DNA of 18,413 bases from JASKKU01 sp964416905 (lineage in GTDB: Archaea > Nanobdellota > Nanobdellia > Woesearchaeales > JASKKU01): the NCBI GenBank assembly GCA_964416905.1, contig CAYQFL010000014.1:1-18413 (forward strand), in the 5' to 3' direction. Below the pieces are notes generated by a model. The model saw nothing but the letters and a program-made list of their open reading frames with translations, ran no database searches and had not been told where the DNA came from. The translations under genes and the position numbers were made by a program. Shown one piece after another: positions 6,779-13,155 of the stretch. The number at the start of each line of letters is the position of its first letter. The stretch's first letter is position 1.

Positions 6779-7354
6779 TTATTTCTTTATTCCAAAGATT
6801 TTCTCGGCGACTTTTAATCGGTCCTTCCTTGAGATTTTCTCTTTTTCAAGCTTTATGTTGCCAAGGTAGTTTAACAATTCCCATTGGGTTATATTTAACA
6901 TCTCAGCAACTCGAGATAAAGAAATGCCGTGATCATAAATCTTGACCGCTTTCTTTATCCTGGCTTTTTCTTCGACTTGTTCAACGTAATTACTGAAATC
7001 TTTATCAATAGTTTCGATTAGTTTAAACAGAGTTGAGATGTATGTTTGGAAGGTTCTGATTTTGTTGTTCTTTAAGGAATCTCTGGCTTTCTCAAGCAAG
7101 ACAATTACCTTTTTCTTGTCAATGGAATATTTTGCGAATAGTTTGTATAATGAATACATCAATACAGCAATGGATAAGCTATTCTCATCCTGGTATATGG
7201 AAGCATTGTGTATGACCTGATTTGAGATTTCTGATAGGCTAACATACTTTTCTTCGTTGATATAAGAGATTGCTTTGTTTAGAACATTCAAGATGTCCTG
7301 TTTGATTAGTTCGTTAAATACGAGTTCTGTATTGTTGTCTTGGTTTTTACCCAT
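6779..7354 (-). CDS. Helical protein with C-terminal helix-turn-helix; possible antitoxin
   Basis: 191 residues. Residues about 1-125 are predicted all-helical and match no family I can name. Residues about 136-166 hold a helix-turn-helix (KAVKIYDHGISLSRVAEML then NITQWELLNYLG). A basic C-terminus (KISRKDRLKVAEKIFGIKK) follows. It is the first gene of a two-gene unit with the PIN protein. The combination DNA-binding HTH plus PIN downstream resembles a type II toxin-antitoxin module, with the HTH protein as repressor/antitoxin. Start ATG 7354 is preceded by ACTCCTA-like sequence with no clear Shine-Dalgarno; a TATA box near 7387 gives a short leader. Function is inferred from context. Confidence 0.6.
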   Translation of the reverse strand: MGKNQDNNTELVFNELIKQDILNVLNKAISYINEEKYVSLSEISNQVIHNASIYQDENSLSIAVLMYSLYKLFAKYSIDKKKVIVLLEKARDSLKNNKIRTFQTYISTLFKLIETIDKDFSNYVEQVEEKARIKKAVKIYDHGISLSRVAEMLNITQWELLNYLGNIKLEKEKISRKDRLKVAEKIFGIKK

Positions 7355-7380
7355 TTTTAGGAGTCATTTGGTTACTTTGA

Positions 7381-7413
7381 TAATATTTTAAATAGAATGA
7401 TTTATATATTTTA
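7381..7413. promoter_or_regulatory. Divergent promoters between the HTH-PIN unit and the MCM-like gene
   Basis: For the plus gene, TTTATATATTTTA (7401-7413) lies about 27 bases before ATG 7435; no Shine-Dalgarno follows, so it is probably leaderless. For the minus gene, the complement of TAATATTTTAAAT (7381-7393) is about 30 bases before ATG 7354. The two TATA boxes are about 20 bases apart and factors at one should affect the other. Confidence 0.55.
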
Positions 7414-7434
7414 CTTAGTGTTTTTCCATTAGCA

Positions 7435-8598
7435 ATGTGGTTTAAGAAATTAGTGCCTTTAAGCAAGGAGACTAAACGGATTTTGGATAAGGTTAAGGAC
7501 TGTTTAATTGAGAGTGATTTTAGAAAGTTAAGAGAGCTTGTAGTTAAAAGAAAAGCAGTAATTACATTAAAATCCCCAAGGACAAAGCTTGTTGAGTTCT
7601 CTTATCCTTATGTCCAGCTAATAGGCAATGACGAAAAGCTTGAATCTTTTGTGGAGTCTGTTAATAATCAGCTCAGGAATTTGTTTTATGAACAGGCTTT
7701 CAAAGAGTTCTTGAGCAAGAAGCCATTCCATACTCTGATGGATATGCTGAGTTATGGTATTGTTGGTTTGGAGGAGATTAAAACTGCATTAGTTTTAGCA
7801 ATTGTTTCGAAAGAGCCGATACACATTTTGCTTTTTGGTGATCCCGGAACAGGAAAAACTAAACTAATCGAGAATGTTAAGAACCTAGTTAATAAGTGTG
7901 TTTTTGGTCTAGGTTCTGGAATTAGCGGTGTTGGATTATCTTTGACAATGAGAGGTAACGAAGTAATAAAAGGGTTATTACCTCTGGCTGACGGCGGTGT
8001 TTGTTGTATTGATGAATTAAACTTGATGAAAGAAAATGATAGGGCTGCGTTGTATTCTGCTATGGAAAATGGTTTTGTTAGTTATGATAAAGGGGATAAG
8101 CATATAACTTTACCTGCGAAAGTTACTTTATTTGCGACAGCAAATCCTGGTAAAGGAGCAATTTTACTAAAGGATAAAAGCATAGCAAAAACGCAATTAC
8201 CTTTTGACCCCGCTCTGGTTTCAAGATTTCATTTAGTGTTCTTTATAAGAAAGCAGTCTAAAGAGAAATTTGAGGAAATTGCTAAGAGGATTGTGGGCAA
8301 CTATAAAAACAAGTATACAAATCATGATTTTGAGTTTATCAAGGAGTTTGTGGATTATGTTAGAGATTTTGAGCCTTATTTCCCTGAAGAAATTAAGGAA
8401 TATGTCTCTAAGTTGTCTGTTAAACTAAAGGAAGAAGAAGAACAATTCTTTATGCCTTTAACCCCAAGGAAGGTAATTGGTTTAGTAAGACTATCGTTAG
8501 CTTATGCGAAACTATTTGGTTCAAAAGAGGTTAAGAAACAGCATGTTGACTTCGCTTTTAATCTGATTGAAAAGTCGCTAAAGGAGTTTATTGTTTAA
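7435..8598 (+). CDS. Short MCM-family AAA+ ATPase
   Basis: 387 residues. Walker A GDPGTGKT at 135-142, Walker B CCIDELN with Asp193/Glu194, DRAALYSAMENG (MCM pre-sensor region), sensor 1 ATANP with Asn237, arginine finger LVSRFHLVF with Arg264, and sensor 2 TPRKVIGLVRLS with Arg345. This order and wording are those of the MCM helicase clade rather than MoxR/RavA. Normal archaeal MCM is ~650-700 residues with an N-terminal OB-fold and zinc domain; here only ~100 unfamiliar residues precede the ATPase, and no Cys cluster is seen. It may be a helper or a streamlined or plasmid-type MCM; whether it unwinds DNA cannot be told. Leaderless promoter. Confidence 0.8.
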   Translation: MWFKKLVPLSKETKRILDKVKDCLIESDFRKLRELVVKRKAVITLKSPRTKLVEFSYPYVQLIGNDEKLESFVESVNNQLRNLFYEQAFKEFLSKKPFHTLMDMLSYGIVGLEEIKTALVLAIVSKEPIHILLFGDPGTGKTKLIENVKNLVNKCVFGLGSGISGVGLSLTMRGNEVIKGLLPLADGGVCCIDELNLMKENDRAALYSAMENGFVSYDKGDKHITLPAKVTLFATANPGKGAILLKDKSIAKTQLPFDPALVSRFHLVFFIRKQSKEKFEEIAKRIVGNYKNKYTNHDFEFIKEFVDYVRDFEPYFPEEIKEYVSKLSVKLKEEEEQFFMPLTPRKVIGLVRLSLAYAKLFGSKEVKKQHVDFAFNLIEKSLKEFIV

Positions 8599-8723
8599 TT
8601 ACTCTTTTTTCTATGGTTATATCAATTTAATTCTTTTATCTTTTTTGCTGATATTGCCCCTCTTCATTCCTACTTTTTCCCCGAATTTTATATACGAGAA
8701 CAGAATCTCTTATTAGAAAACTC

Positions 8724-8740
8724 TTTTCATTTTTGGAAAA
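8724..8740. repeat. Direct repeat copy 1 upstream of the winged-helix gene
   Basis: TTTTCATTTTTGGAAAA, identical to the copy at 8793-8809, 69 bases apart. Each is an imperfect palindrome (TTTTC and GAAAA arms). This copy lies about 55 bases upstream of the TATA box. Candidate operator. Confidence 0.6.
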
Positions 8741-8779
8741 TATTTTCTTTTGAGCAATAAATTTTCATAAAAGAAAAAT

Positions 8780-8787
8780 TTAAATAC
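8780..8787 (+). promoter_or_regulatory. TATA box of the winged-helix regulator gene
   Basis: TTTAAATA preceded by A-rich AAGAAAAA. The expected start is near 8810, so ATG 8812 would be leaderless; a TTG at 8788, inside the promoter, cannot be the start. Confidence 0.65.
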
Positions 8788-8792
8788 TTGTT

Positions 8793-8809
8793 TTTTCATT
8801 TTTGGAAAA
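8793..8809. repeat. Direct repeat copy 2 between TATA box and start codon
   Basis: Second identical TTTTCATTTTTGGAAAA. It fills the space between TATA box and transcription start, where a bound protein would block polymerase; suggests autorepression by the regulator encoded just downstream. Confidence 0.6.
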
Positions 8810-8811
8810 GT

Positions 8812-9342
8812 ATGAGGGTTTATGAAATCCTAGTTGATTTAGTGGATGAAAAAATCCTTAGAATCCTTGAGTTATTTGCAAAGAATTCAAACAAGAGCTT
8901 TTATCTTAAGCAGATTGCCGACCAAACTGGTGTTAGTTTAACCAGCGTGTTTAGGATTCTGAAGCTGTTGGTAGATAAACGTTATATTGATGAAAAAGTT
9001 TATGGGCCACAGAAACTTTATACTTTGTCAAGTACAAAGAAAGGAAAGGCTCTTCTAGAAATCTTCTCTGTGAAAACAAATGTTATTGAATTATTAATTA
9101 GTGAATTATCTAAGATTCCGGGCATTGATAAGATCTTTTTGTATGGGAAGCAAAAGGAAGATTCAGCAAATATCATTATTATAGGAGAGGCTCTGGATGT
9201 TGGTGCAATAGATTCAATTGTATCTAAGATTAAAGCAGAACATAACTTCGATATAAAGTACATTACTCTTTCGAATTCCCAATTTGAGCAGATGACAAAG
9301 ATTGGGATGTATGCAGAGCAGAGAAAACAGGTTTATCCTTGA
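8812..9342 (+). CDS. Winged-helix regulator with degenerate nucleotidyltransferase-like domain
   Basis: 176 residues from ATG 8812. Residues 1-80 form a winged helix: LKQIADQTGVSLTSVFRILKLL is the helix-turn-helix and KVYGPQKLYTLS the wing. Residues about 95-176 follow the MNT-like nucleotidyltransferase pattern found in archaeal HTH-NTase proteins (IDKIFLYGKQKEDSANIIIIGE, then a helix, then FDIKYITLSNSQFEQM). The usual G-S and D-x-D catalytic residues are replaced by GKQK and SAN, so it is probably not enzymatic; the domain may serve as a ligand or partner sensor. Flanking direct repeats suggest autoregulation. Next gene downstream is ftsZ after 273 bases with its own promoter. Confidence 0.7.
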   Translation: MRVYEILVDLVDEKILRILELFAKNSNKSFYLKQIADQTGVSLTSVFRILKLLVDKRYIDEKVYGPQKLYTLSSTKKGKALLEIFSVKTNVIELLISELSKIPGIDKIFLYGKQKEDSANIIIIGEALDVGAIDSIVSKIKAEHNFDIKYITLSNSQFEQMTKIGMYAEQRKQVYP

Positions 9343-9443
9343 TTTATTATTTTGAAGTGATTAATCTTTTTTTGATATGTCTTTACGTTTTCTTGATAAG
9401 GAATCTGATGTTTTAGAATAAAAATCTATACTGATTTTTTAAT
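9343..9443. other. Gene-free stretch after the regulator
   Basis: AT-rich, with a run of seven T at about 9367-9373 that could end the upstream transcript. I see no ORF, RNA gene or repeat here before the inverted repeat at 9444. Confidence 0.5.
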
Positions 9444-9468
9444 ATTTTTGAAATAGTTTTTCAAAAAT
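9444..9468. repeat. 10-bp inverted repeat upstream of the ftsZ TATA box
   Basis: ATTTTTGAAA (9444-9453) and its exact complement TTTCAAAAAT (9459-9468) around TAGTT. It ends 7 bases before the TATA box, in the position of a transcription factor site. Its half-site resembles the repeat core ATTTTTGGAAAA at the neighbouring regulator gene. Confidence 0.6.
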
Positions 9469-9475
9469 AGAAATA

Positions 9476-9483
9476 TTTAAATA
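9476..9483 (+). promoter_or_regulatory. ftsZ TATA box
   Basis: TTTAAATA with purine/A-rich upstream AGAAATA. Predicted start near 9505-9509, leaving a leader of about 110 bases, unusually long for this window. Confidence 0.6.
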
Positions 9484-9504
9484 CTTCCTTAATCAAAAAT
9501 TCTG

Positions 9505-9615
9505 TAAGGGGTTGGGGTTTAAGTTTTTAGCTGAAAATCCCTTATTTTGTTTGTGTTTTATGACGCTTTAAGCGTTTTGCACAATTTATTAAAAATTTAA
9601 AGAGGGGGTAAAAAA
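9505..9615 (+). promoter_or_regulatory. Structured 5' leader of ftsZ
   Basis: Two competing pairings are visible: TAAGGG (9505-9510) with CCCTTA (9539-9544), or GGGGTTT (9514-9520) with AAATCCC (9535-9541). Further down, ACGCT-TTA-AGCGT (9563-9575) is a perfect small hairpin followed by four T. GAGGGGG at 9602-9608 is a strong Shine-Dalgarno before ATG 9616. No known riboswitch class was recognised. Confidence 0.45.
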
Positions 9616-10695
9616 ATGGGCAATTTTTTTGTTGAAAAAGCGGCCGAGAATTCTAAAAAAATGGACGAATTGTTTGAATCTGTCGGACAAGCAAATATTA
9701 AAGTTGTTGGCGTTGGTGGCGCTGGAAATAATATGGCTTCATGGTTGCATGATAAGGGCGTTAAAGGAGCTGAGATTATCGCAGTTAATACTGACCAACA
9801 ACATTTGAATATCACTAGTGCTGATGTTAAATTCTTGATTGGAAAAGATGTTACCAAAGGTCTAGGCTGCGGTGGTTATCCTGAAAAAGGAGAAGAAGCT
9901 GCAAAAGAACAATTATCTGAAATTAAGAATGCTTTGGATAATCCTGATATGGTTTTCGTATGCGCAGGAATGGGCGGCGGTACAGGTACTGGAGCTGCAC
10001 CAGTTATCGCAAAAGTTGCTAAGGACTCTGGCGCAATCGTTATTGGCGTTGTAACTATGCCTTTCAAGATTGAAAGAGCAAGAATTGATAAGGCTGAGCT
10101 AGGATTAAGCAATTTAAGAAGGAATTGTGATACTGTTATTGTTATTGACAATAACCGATTAGTTCAAGTTGCGGGTGAGCTACCAATAAAGCAAGCTTTT
10201 GCTGTGGCGAATGAATTAATCGCAACGATGATTAAAGGTATTGTTGAAACTATTTCAATCCCATCTTTAGTTAACTTAGACTTTGCAGATGTTAGAGCTA
10301 TTATGAAAGATGGTGGCGTAGCTGTAATTGGTGTAGGTTCTTCAGACACAAACAACAGAGTTGAGGAAGCAGCAAGACAGGCTTTAGAAAATCCTTTGTT
10401 GGATATTAATTATGAGGGTGCTACAGGTGCTTTGTTACATATCCACGGAGGCCCTGACTTAACATTGGAAGAAGTTAGCAGGGTTGGAGAGATTGTTACA
10501 AAGTCTTTAGATGATGACGCAAATGTTATTTGGGGTGCAAGGGTTACTGATGATATGAAAGGCAAGATTGTAGTTATGACTATTGTGACAGGTGTTAAAT
10601 CTCCTTGGGTGCTTGGTAAGAGTTTAAGTGCTGAAGAAAGAAAGGTTGAACAAAAACAGATTGCTGATGAACTTGGTATAGAGATTGTTGAGTAA
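9616..10695 (+). CDS. ftsZ: Cell division protein FtsZ
   Basis: Tubulin-like GTPase that polymerises into the division ring. Of 359 residues, IKVVGVGGAGNN (28-39) is the first nucleotide loop, IIAVNTD follows, the tubulin signature GGGTGTG is at 120-126, and T7 loop NLDFADV carries Asp222 and Asp225 that complete the active site of the next subunit. A ~25-residue N-terminal extension precedes the core. The C-terminus is short (VEQKQIADELGIEIVE) without a long linker or bacterial FtsA/ZipA peptide. Archaea often have two FtsZ paralogues; I cannot tell which this is. It has a long leader and own promoter, with an inverted repeat upstream. Confidence 0.97.
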   Translation: MGNFFVEKAAENSKKMDELFESVGQANIKVVGVGGAGNNMASWLHDKGVKGAEIIAVNTDQQHLNITSADVKFLIGKDVTKGLGCGGYPEKGEEAAKEQLSEIKNALDNPDMVFVCAGMGGGTGTGAAPVIAKVAKDSGAIVIGVVTMPFKIERARIDKAELGLSNLRRNCDTVIVIDNNRLVQVAGELPIKQAFAVANELIATMIKGIVETISIPSLVNLDFADVRAIMKDGGVAVIGVGSSDTNNRVEEAARQALENPLLDINYEGATGALLHIHGGPDLTLEEVSRVGEIVTKSLDDDANVIWGARVTDDMKGKIVVMTIVTGVKSPWVLGKSLSAEERKVEQKQIADELGIEIVE

Positions 10696-10749
10696 ATTCT
10701 TTTTTCTTTTTAACTATTTTTTTGTTACTTCTAGTTCTTGATAAAAAGG

Positions 10750-10758
10750 TTTTAAATA
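10750..10758 (+). promoter_or_regulatory. TATA box of the tail-anchored protein gene
   Basis: TTTTAAATA about 27 bases before ATG 10781, implying a leaderless message separate from ftsZ. T-rich runs at 10700-10730 after the ftsZ stop could terminate that transcript. Confidence 0.6.
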
Positions 10759-10780
10759 GAGGCTTTACATATTTTAGAGT

Positions 10781-11203
10781 ATGGTTTATGTAGTTTGGTA
10801 TGAAAGTAGTAGAAGAGTATTCTATGATATAACACAATTAAGAAATTTTCTTAAAACAGTTCCTTTAGCTAAAGTCAAGATATTTGAACAGGATGCTTTT
10901 GGTAACATGATTCCTATTGATCCTACTAGCTTTTTTGTTGGTAGAAGTTTTAGACCTGCCCCTGATCTGCATGTTGATTCCATGAATGAGCAAAACATTG
11001 CTGAAAGCAATAATAATCGAGCTTTTGTTCAACAACCTAGCAGAGAGCTTTTAGACAATTCTTTGAATAATATTAATATTGAAAACTTTGGTAAAAAACA
11101 GAAGAGTTTCGCAGCGTTTATAGTTAAAATATTGCTTATTATGTTTGGGATTTTAATGGCTTATCTTATACTACCTTCTTTAATTAGTGCGATTTTTTCT
11201 TAA
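10781..11203 (+). CDS. Small tail-anchored membrane protein, unknown function
   Basis: 140 residues, family not recognised. Residues 1-58 form a small alpha/beta-looking domain (VYVVWYESSRRVFYDI, then a helix, then KVKIFEQDAFGNMIPI). Residues about 59-105 are an Asn/Gln/Ser-rich flexible linker. Residues about 110-139 are one hydrophobic segment (FIVKILLIMFGILMAYLILP) at the very C-terminus after a KKQK stretch, predicting a cytoplasmic protein held in the membrane by its tail. It has its own leaderless promoter just after ftsZ. The position suggests, without proof, a link to division or the envelope. Confidence 0.65.
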   Translation: MVYVVWYESSRRVFYDITQLRNFLKTVPLAKVKIFEQDAFGNMIPIDPTSFFVGRSFRPAPDLHVDSMNEQNIAESNNNRAFVQQPSRELLDNSLNNINIENFGKKQKSFAAFIVKILLIMFGILMAYLILPSLISAIFS

Positions 11204-11246
11204 GAAGAAATAAAATTTAGTTAAGATGTAAAATAATAGAAATAGT

Positions 11247-11555
11247 TTAATCAATCATTTCGATTTCGATGTTCAAACCATCAGGAATAGGTATTCTCAT
11301 AATTAATCTTAGAGTTCTCTCGTCTAGTCCAACGTCAATAAGTCTCTTGTGGATCCTCATCTCAAATCTGTCAAAGGTTGCTGTACCTTCGCCGTCAGGA
11401 CTTTTTCTTGTTGTTATCTTCAGTTTCTTAGTCGGTAAAGGAATTGGACCTCTCATCTCAACTCCTGTTTTTGTAACAATGTCTTTAATTTCACTACAGA
11501 CCTGATTTATTTTATTAACATCTGTGCTTGCTAGTTTTATTCTTGCTTTTGGCAT
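11247..11555 (-). CDS. rps10: 30S ribosomal protein S10
   Basis: 102 residues from ATG 11555 (MPKARIKLAST); an in-frame TTG six bases earlier lacks support. S10 lies in the small-subunit head. Diagnostic segments are GPIPLPTKKLKITTRKSPDG and DRFEMRIHKRLIDV. AGGAGAG (complement of 11566-11572) lies about 10 bases upstream. It is downstream of EF-1A as in the archaeal str cluster, but a 123-base gap with a terminator and a strong inverted repeat separates them, so it probably has its own promoter. Confidence 0.95.
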   Translation of the reverse strand: MPKARIKLASTDVNKINQVCSEIKDIVTKTGVEMRGPIPLPTKKLKITTRKSPDGEGTATFDRFEMRIHKRLIDVGLDERTLRLIMRIPIPDGLNIEIEMID

Positions 11556-11590
11556 TTTCAATCAACTCTCCTGTTTTTTTTGCTTTTTGA

Positions 11591-11619
11591 CTTATAATGA
11601 AAGGTCGTTTCATTATAAG
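11591..11619 (-). repeat. Perfect 12-bp inverted repeat in the S10 leader
   Basis: CTTATAATGAAA (11591-11602), spacer GGTCG, TTTCATTATAAG (11608-11619). On the minus strand it begins where the S10 transcript is expected to start (TATA box TTTTTTATAATG, complement of 11636-11647). It could be a 5' mRNA hairpin controlling S10 or an operator. Confidence 0.7.
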
Positions 11620-11641
11620 CTTAACAAAAATAAAGCATTAT

Positions 11642-11675
11642 AAAAAATAAAAAAACTAAGGTAAAAAATTTTACC
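11642..11675 (-). terminator. EF-1A terminator
   Basis: Just after the EF-1A stop, GGTAAAA and TTTTACC (11660-11675) form a 7-bp palindrome; on the minus strand it is followed by seven T, A, and six T (complement of 11642-11655). The T-tract also overlaps the S10 TATA box. Confidence 0.65.
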
Positions 11676-11678
11676 TAT

Positions 11679-12974
11679 TTATTTTAAGTTTAGTTCTCTT
11701 GCTTTTAAATCAATACACATACCTGCAGCAACAGTTACTCCTGAATCTCTTACTGCGAACCTTGACATGTGTGGTATATCCTTCTGTCTCTCGATAACTA
11801 GAGGTCTTCTTGGAGTAATCTTAACGATTGCTGCATCGCCGTTCTTCAAAGTGGTTGGATTTTCTTCTAAGGTTTCACCAGTTGCTGGGTTAAGTTTCTT
11901 AACAAACTCTGTAAATGTACAGGTTACCTGAGCGGTATGTACATGGAATACAGGTGTGTATCCAACAGTCATTGCACTTGGGTGGTTCAATACAACAATT
12001 TGTGCAGTAAACTCTTCTGCTAATGTTGGAGGATTATCTACATGTCCTACAACATCTCCTCTTGCAACGTCTTTTGAACCGAAACCTCTTACGTTAAATC
12101 CGATGTTGTCTCCTGGAAGTGCTTCTTTCAATGCTTCGTGATGCATTTCAATACTCTTAACTTCCCCGATAACACCTCTACCTTCTCTGCCTGGAACAGC
12201 AACAACTTTGTCTCCAACCTTTAGTTTACCAGTTTCGACTCTACCAACAGGAACTACACCAATTCCAGTGATGTTGAAAACATCTTGGATTGGGATTCTC
12301 AAAGGCAAGTCTACAGGTTTCTCTGGTACTTTTAAGTCATTCAATGCTTCTAGCAAGGTTGGACCGTTGTACCAAGGCATGTTCTCAGATTTCTTTACAA
12401 CATTGTCTCCTTTCAACGAAGCAATTGGTATAAACTTGATTTCTTCAGGTTTAAATCCAATACTCTTTAATAATTTAGATACGTCTTCTTTGACAGCTTT
12501 GAACTTAGCTTCATCATAGTTAACTTTATCCATCTTGTTAATAGCAATGATGATTTGGCCAATACCTAGTGTTCTTGACAAGAAAACGTGCTCTTTTGTC
12601 TGTGCATTAACACCATCGTCTGCAGCAACTACCAATACAGCAGCATCTGCCTGAGCTGCACCTGTAATCATGTTCTTAACGAAATCTCTGTGGCCAGGTG
12701 CATCGATGATTGTGAAATAATACTTGTCAGTCTCGAACTTCTTGTGAGCTAAATCTATAGTGATACCTCTTTCTCTCTCTTCTTTTAGACCATCCATGAC
12801 GAAAGCGAATTCGAAACCTACTTTTCCTAGCCTTTCAGCTTCTTCTCTTAGCTTTTTTAACTTTTGCTCGTCAATTGAGCCACTATCGAACAGTAATCTT
12901 CCAACAGTAGTAGACTTTCCATGGTCGATATGACCTATAAATACGAGATTTAAATGTTCTTTTTTATCTGCCAT
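11679..12974 (-). CDS. tuf: Translation elongation factor 1A (aEF-1A)
   Basis: GTPase that brings aminoacyl-tRNA to the ribosome. 431 residues from ATG 12974, chosen because AGGAGGT (complement of 12982-12988) precedes it by 7 bases; an earlier in-frame start would lie upstream of that site. G1 GHIDHGKS at 14-21, RGITIDLA switch, G3 DAPGHRDF at 91-98, G4 NKMD at 146-149, then domains II and III (VGRVETGKLKVGDKV; HVHTAQVTCTF). The C-terminal KNGDAAIV and RFAVRDSGVTVAAG are family hallmarks. Followed on the same strand by S10. Own promoter near 13020, divergent from the lipoprotein gene. Confidence 0.97.
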   Translation of the reverse strand: MADKKEHLNLVFIGHIDHGKSTTVGRLLFDSGSIDEQKLKKLREEAERLGKVGFEFAFVMDGLKEERERGITIDLAHKKFETDKYYFTIIDAPGHRDFVKNMITGAAQADAAVLVVAADDGVNAQTKEHVFLSRTLGIGQIIIAINKMDKVNYDEAKFKAVKEDVSKLLKSIGFKPEEIKFIPIASLKGDNVVKKSENMPWYNGPTLLEALNDLKVPEKPVDLPLRIPIQDVFNITGIGVVPVGRVETGKLKVGDKVVAVPGREGRGVIGEVKSIEMHHEALKEALPGDNIGFNVRGFGSKDVARGDVVGHVDNPPTLAEEFTAQIVVLNHPSAMTVGYTPVFHVHTAQVTCTFTEFVKKLNPATGETLEENPTTLKNGDAAIVKITPRRPLVIERQKDIPHMSRFAVRDSGVTVAAGMCIDLKARELNLK

Positions 12975-12981
12975 TTTTAAT

Positions 12982-13027
12982 ACCTCCTTTAACAATAGCT
13001 TGGATTTTAGCAGTCTTTAAAAAATTT
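12982..13027 (-). promoter_or_regulatory. EF-1A promoter and strong Shine-Dalgarno
   Basis: Minus-strand TATA-like AAAATTTTTTAAAG (complement of about 13014-13027) and AGGAGGT (complement of 12982-12988). The predicted leader is about 20 bases. The full AGGAGGT match fits high expression. Confidence 0.55.
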
Positions 13028-13115
13028 TCTATTAAATTTTAGATGCGTTATTGTGAGCTGATATCGTTATTTTTCAGGTTTTAATTAAGTTTAATATTCG
13101 GCTTTAATCAAAAAA

Positions 13116-13123
13116 TTTAAATA
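13116..13123 (+). promoter_or_regulatory. TATA box of the lipoprotein gene
   Basis: TTTAAATA after a run of A. Transcription should start near 13142-13147, which excludes the ATG at 13123 (overlapping the TATA box) and supports ATG 13156. Confidence 0.65.
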
Positions 13124-13155
13124 TGTCCTGCTCGTGTTTTGGAACGATAAAAACC

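Noticed and set aside
8599..8723. Gap between the MCM-like gene and the first repeat searched for a small RNA or ORF
   Set aside because: Only T-rich sequence was found, with no convincing start, stem or RNA gene.
8788..8811. TTG at 8788 as start of the winged-helix gene
   Set aside because: It overlaps the TATA box and operator-like repeat; ATG 8812 fits the promoter.
9563..9575. ACGCTTTAAGCGT plus TTTT as a terminator
   Set aside because: Stem is only five pairs and the T run four bases; it sits within the presumed ftsZ leader and more likely is a leader hairpin.
13123..13155. ATG 13123 as start of the lipoprotein
   Set aside because: It overlaps the TATA box, and the extra residues would precede a normal signal peptide that starts at ATG 13156.
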